From the NCBI GenBank assembly GCA_025062325.1, contig JANXAL010000117.1, forward strand, positions 1 to 64,000: a stretch of 64,000 nucleotides of DNA. Direction: 5' to 3'. A program made the position numbers and the translations under genes. Position 1 is the stretch's first letter. Each line of letters starts with the position of its first letter. This DNA is from Roseiflexus sp. GTDB lineage: Bacteria > Chloroflexota > Chloroflexia > Chloroflexales > Roseiflexaceae. This document shows positions 61,770 through 64,000 of this stretch, in pieces. The notes beneath the pieces were generated by a model that did not search any database, was not told where the DNA came from, and saw only the letters and a list, made by a program, of their open reading frames with translations.

Positions 61770-62191
61770 GGGTGCCGGTGATGAGTGACGAGTGATCAGT
61801 GACGAGTGATCAGTGACGAGTGATCAGTGACAAACGACGAGTGATCAGGAACCGGTGAAGGGGCGTATTGTGCTCATCAGGGTGCAGAGCAGGACCGATG
61901 TTGAGTCATACTATTTTCCTCCAGCACTGACGCGACTCACCGCCTCATGAGCGCCACGCTGACCGTGCGTAGCGCCGTGACCGGGTCCGACACGATAATC
62001 CTCTCGATTGTCTCATACGAATGACTATTTGTCGAGGTTGCGCGGAGTGTCTCATGCAACCTTCTCCCTATAAGAACGCAGGAAAGAGGGGAGTTGTGAT
62101 GGTTGTAGCAGTGGAAGGTGCGACAGTTCGTGCATAATAATCGGAGTTTACGGGTTGACATTGAGGCGGTAAACGCGGACGACTGAAACGA
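61770..62191. repeat. Gene-free region with a GTGACGAGTGATCA tandem repeat
   Basis: About 61785-61850 holds four variants of the 16-bp unit GTGACGAGTGATCAGT. The remaining bases show no convincing gene; a minus-strand frame at 61937-62242 has no recognisable features. Confidence 0.6.
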
Positions 62192-62222
62192 CAGACTGCT
62201 GAAGCCAGGCTTCAGCAGTCTG
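62192..62222 (-). terminator. Hairpin downstream of the subtilase gene
   Basis: CAGACTGCTGAAGC and GCTTCAGCAGTCTG form a perfect 14-bp stem around a CAG loop, 48 bp after the subtilase stop. The following T-tract on the minus strand is weak (TCGTTTC). Confidence 0.55.
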
Positions 62223-62269
62223 CAACACAACATTGCCATCACCCCCGGCTAAGGGAGCGATACTGGTTA

Positions 62270-64000
62270 CTACTCCTTCGTAATCGCTTGCCAGAACTCG
62301 GACACGCTCTGTCCGATGAAGGTCTCGGCACGATCAACAATATTTGCTGCTTTAGGTAGATCGCGCCTGAGTTCTTCGCTGCCACGCGCATTCAACTGTT
62401 CGAGGATTGTTCGGGCGGCCTGAATATGCTCAGAGCGTATCGTTGCAGCATCAGTTGAATGCCCATTCGTTAGAGCGTCGAAGAGCGGCATCCAGATCTC
62501 CAGCGCAGATCGCACCTCTTTGCGAAGGTGCGGATCACTGGCCAGGAGCATCGCCAACTCGAGGCGATGCCGCTCGTAGATATCAATCCACTGCTGACCG
62601 ACGGGACTGGATGCCAGCTTTTCGTCGCGAAAGCGCCGAAGCGTATGCAGACCAGGCGTTGCTGCAGGGGAGCTCGACAGCGCCACCTCTGCCCCACACC
62701 CTGGCGTACACGACGGCTCGCCGGAACATGTGTCCACCGGGGCAAACATTTGCCCCGGATCCTGGAATTTGAGCGCTCGCTCTGCATTGAGACGGCCCGC
62801 AACGGTCCGCGTGCGTGAGATAAAGGGTAAGAAGATACGTGCAGTCACGGATGCCGGATCGAGAGCTGCTACGCTTACTGCTTCTTCAGCAGCCTGGCGT
62901 GGATTGGAAGTCGGAAAATCATCAGCCGATTGATAGATTCGCCACCAAAGCTGGACATTGGTCATGTTGGGGTTGGCTGCCAGGATCAATCCGGCGACGC
63001 CTGCAACAAAAGGCGCTGCAGCAGATGTGCCACTAGCCGTATCGTAGCCACCATCGAAATGGAGACTGCGAATATCCTTTCCCGGCGCTAGCACATCAAG
63101 ATAGCTATCACGATTGGAGAAACCAGTCTCCTTATCTGTATGGTCAGTCGCTCCGACTGCCATGACACGCGGCGAAGAGGCAGGATAGCTCGTGCGCCGC
63201 TTATCGGAGTCGTTTCCTGACGCAGCTATCAAGAGACTGCCCTTCTCATGTGCAAAATTGATCGTGCGGGCCACGGTTTGTGAACATCCGCAATGCGAGG
63301 GGAAGCCCAGGCTCATATTGATGATTCGAGCACCCGATTGCGCTGCGTGCTGGATGCCTTGCGCAACCCATTCGGCTTTGCCTTTCCCCTCCTTGTTCAA
63401 GACCTTGATGGGAATCAACTGACATTCAGGACAAACGCCTGCTATACCAATTTTATTGTTGGTATTCGCGGCGATAATCCCGGCAACAAACGTTCCATGC
63501 CCATGATCGTCCATCGCATCACGATCGTTGTTGACAAAGTCGAAGCCAAGGTCAGTGCGCACGCGATCGCCTTGCAGGTCGGGGTGCTTGTAATTGACGC
63601 CGGTATCTATGACCGCAATGAGGATAGAAGACGATCCCTTGGTGATAGTCCAGGCTTCCGGAGCATCGATGTCGGCGTCAACCCGTCCCCCCGTCTGACC
63701 CGTGTTGTGCAGTCCCCACTGCTTGGGAAACTCAGGATCGTTCGGAGGTTCCGCGGTTTGCATGATCTGGTAGATATGATGTGGTTCTGCATACTCGATG
63801 GCTGGATTGCTCCGGTAATCCGCCATTGCGGTGAAGATATCGACTTCCGGCGGAAAAACCACTTTATAGATTCTATCCAGGCCATGCTGTCTCTCCAATG
63901 CATCGATGACCGCATTTCGATCAAAAAGCGGCGTTACTTCCTTCACGGAGTGCCGTTGATTGATGTAATTTAGCGATGAAAGCATCTCAAAGGATGCCGT
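62270..64000 (-). CDS. Subtilisin-like (S8) serine protease, N-terminus beyond the window
   Basis: The open frame continues past the window edge, so the 5' end is missing. Visible parts are an I9-like prodomain (HGLDRIYKVVFPPEVDIFTA; AIEYAEPHHIYQ) and the S8 domain with Asp in AVIDTGVNYKHPDL, His in DDHGHGTFVAGI, oxyanion Asn in AASGND and Ser in SGTSAAAPFVAG. After it comes RIFLPFISRTR, then a Cys-rich patch (DTCSGEPSCTPGCG). The C-terminal helical region (LRRFRDEKLASSPVGQQWID; LELAMLLASDPHLRKEV) resembles the CFI-box-CTERM type tail seen in secreted proteins. It is probably exported and self-processed. No Shine-Dalgarno can be judged. Confidence 0.92.
   Translation of the reverse strand, partial: TASFEMLSSLNYINQRHSVKEVTPLFDRNAVIDALERQHGLDRIYKVVFPPEVDIFTAMADYRSNPAIEYAEPHHIYQIMQTAEPPNDPEFPKQWGLHNTGQTGGRVDADIDAPEAWTITKGSSSILIAVIDTGVNYKHPDLQGDRVRTDLGFDFVNNDRDAMDDHGHGTFVAGIIAANTNNKIGIAGVCPECQLIPIKVLNKEGKGKAEWVAQGIQHAAQSGARIINMSLGFPSHCGCSQTVARTINFAHEKGSLLIAASGNDSDKRRTSYPASSPRVMAVGATDHTDKETGFSNRDSYLDVLAPGKDIRSLHFDGGYDTASGTSAAAPFVAGVAGLILAANPNMTNVQLWWRIYQSADDFPTSNPRQAAEEAVSVAALDPASVTARIFLPFISRTRTVAGRLNAERALKFQDPGQMFAPVDTCSGEPSCTPGCGAEVALSSSPAATPGLHTLRRFRDEKLASSPVGQQWIDIYERHRLELAMLLASDPHLRKEVRSALEIWMPLFDALTNGHSTDAATIRSEHIQAARTILEQLNARGSEELRRDLPKAANIVDRAETFIGQSVSEFWQAITKE

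Overview
The window is a G+C-rich bacterial chromosome segment. Its gene families, its many Chloroflexi-type secreted and lipoprotein products, and its extremely repeat-rich intergenic DNA resemble filamentous Chloroflexi of the Roseiflexus type. That taxonomic call is inferred from protein style and gene content; no 16S gene is present. No rRNA, tRNA, CRISPR array, complete insertion sequence or prophage was seen.

Layout. 1-1032: tail of a secreted repeat protein, duplicated intergenic repeats and a decapitated aldo/keto reductase. 1033-4468: Lon-type protease and an agmatinase-family ureohydrolase (minus). 4872-10371: a manganese/zinc-type ABC importer (two permeases, ATPase, binding lipoprotein, all minus) with a strong promoter and a palindromic metalloregulator-like operator, but with 1.1 kb of repeats between the binding protein and the ATPase. 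10806-14206: divergent aldehyde dehydrogenase and an aldo/keto reductase. 14247-16670: an AT-rich, probably acquired GT87-like membrane glycosyltransferase that runs through a highly structured element into holA. 16610-20297: holA, rpsT, murJ. 20319-25740: methyltransferase with a homopolymer frameshift, asd, and a thrC-lysC operon preceded by a threonine-rich leader peptide and attenuator. 26059-32544: unknown 637-aa protein, M61 peptidase, amidase, DUF72 protein, then a broken PIN-domain gene. 33453-35662: DUF4349 lipoprotein and a Uma2 nuclease. 36327-39313: dnaX-ybaB-recR. 39319-48181: DUF3048 lipoprotein, queuosine-mannosyltransferase-like enzyme, Ser/Thr kinase, HEAT-repeat protein, and a response regulator fused to a RodZ-like HTH and membrane anchor. 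48284-54511: tandem glycine riboswitch, then gcvT-gcvH-gcvPA-[phosphotransferase-like pseudoenzyme]-gcvPB. 54535-64000: Uma2 protein, lipoprotein, second Ser/Thr kinase, FHA-clostripain fusion protease and a subtilase cut by the window edge.

Two amino-acid regulatory circuits can be read directly from sequence. The thrC-lysC operon has a sigma70-like promoter, a leader peptide with nine Thr codons and a terminator with a possible antiterminator. The glycine cleavage operon has a tandem glycine riboswitch whose last aptamer arm overlaps an intrinsic terminator. The intergenic regions carry at least one MITE-like family: four copies of exactly 176 bp with ~20-bp terminal inverted repeats, one nested in another with an apparent target duplication. 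Several degenerate minisatellite families are also present. Signalling genes (two Ser/Thr kinases, FHA-caspase-like protease, HEAT protein, membrane response regulator) are concentrated in the last third.
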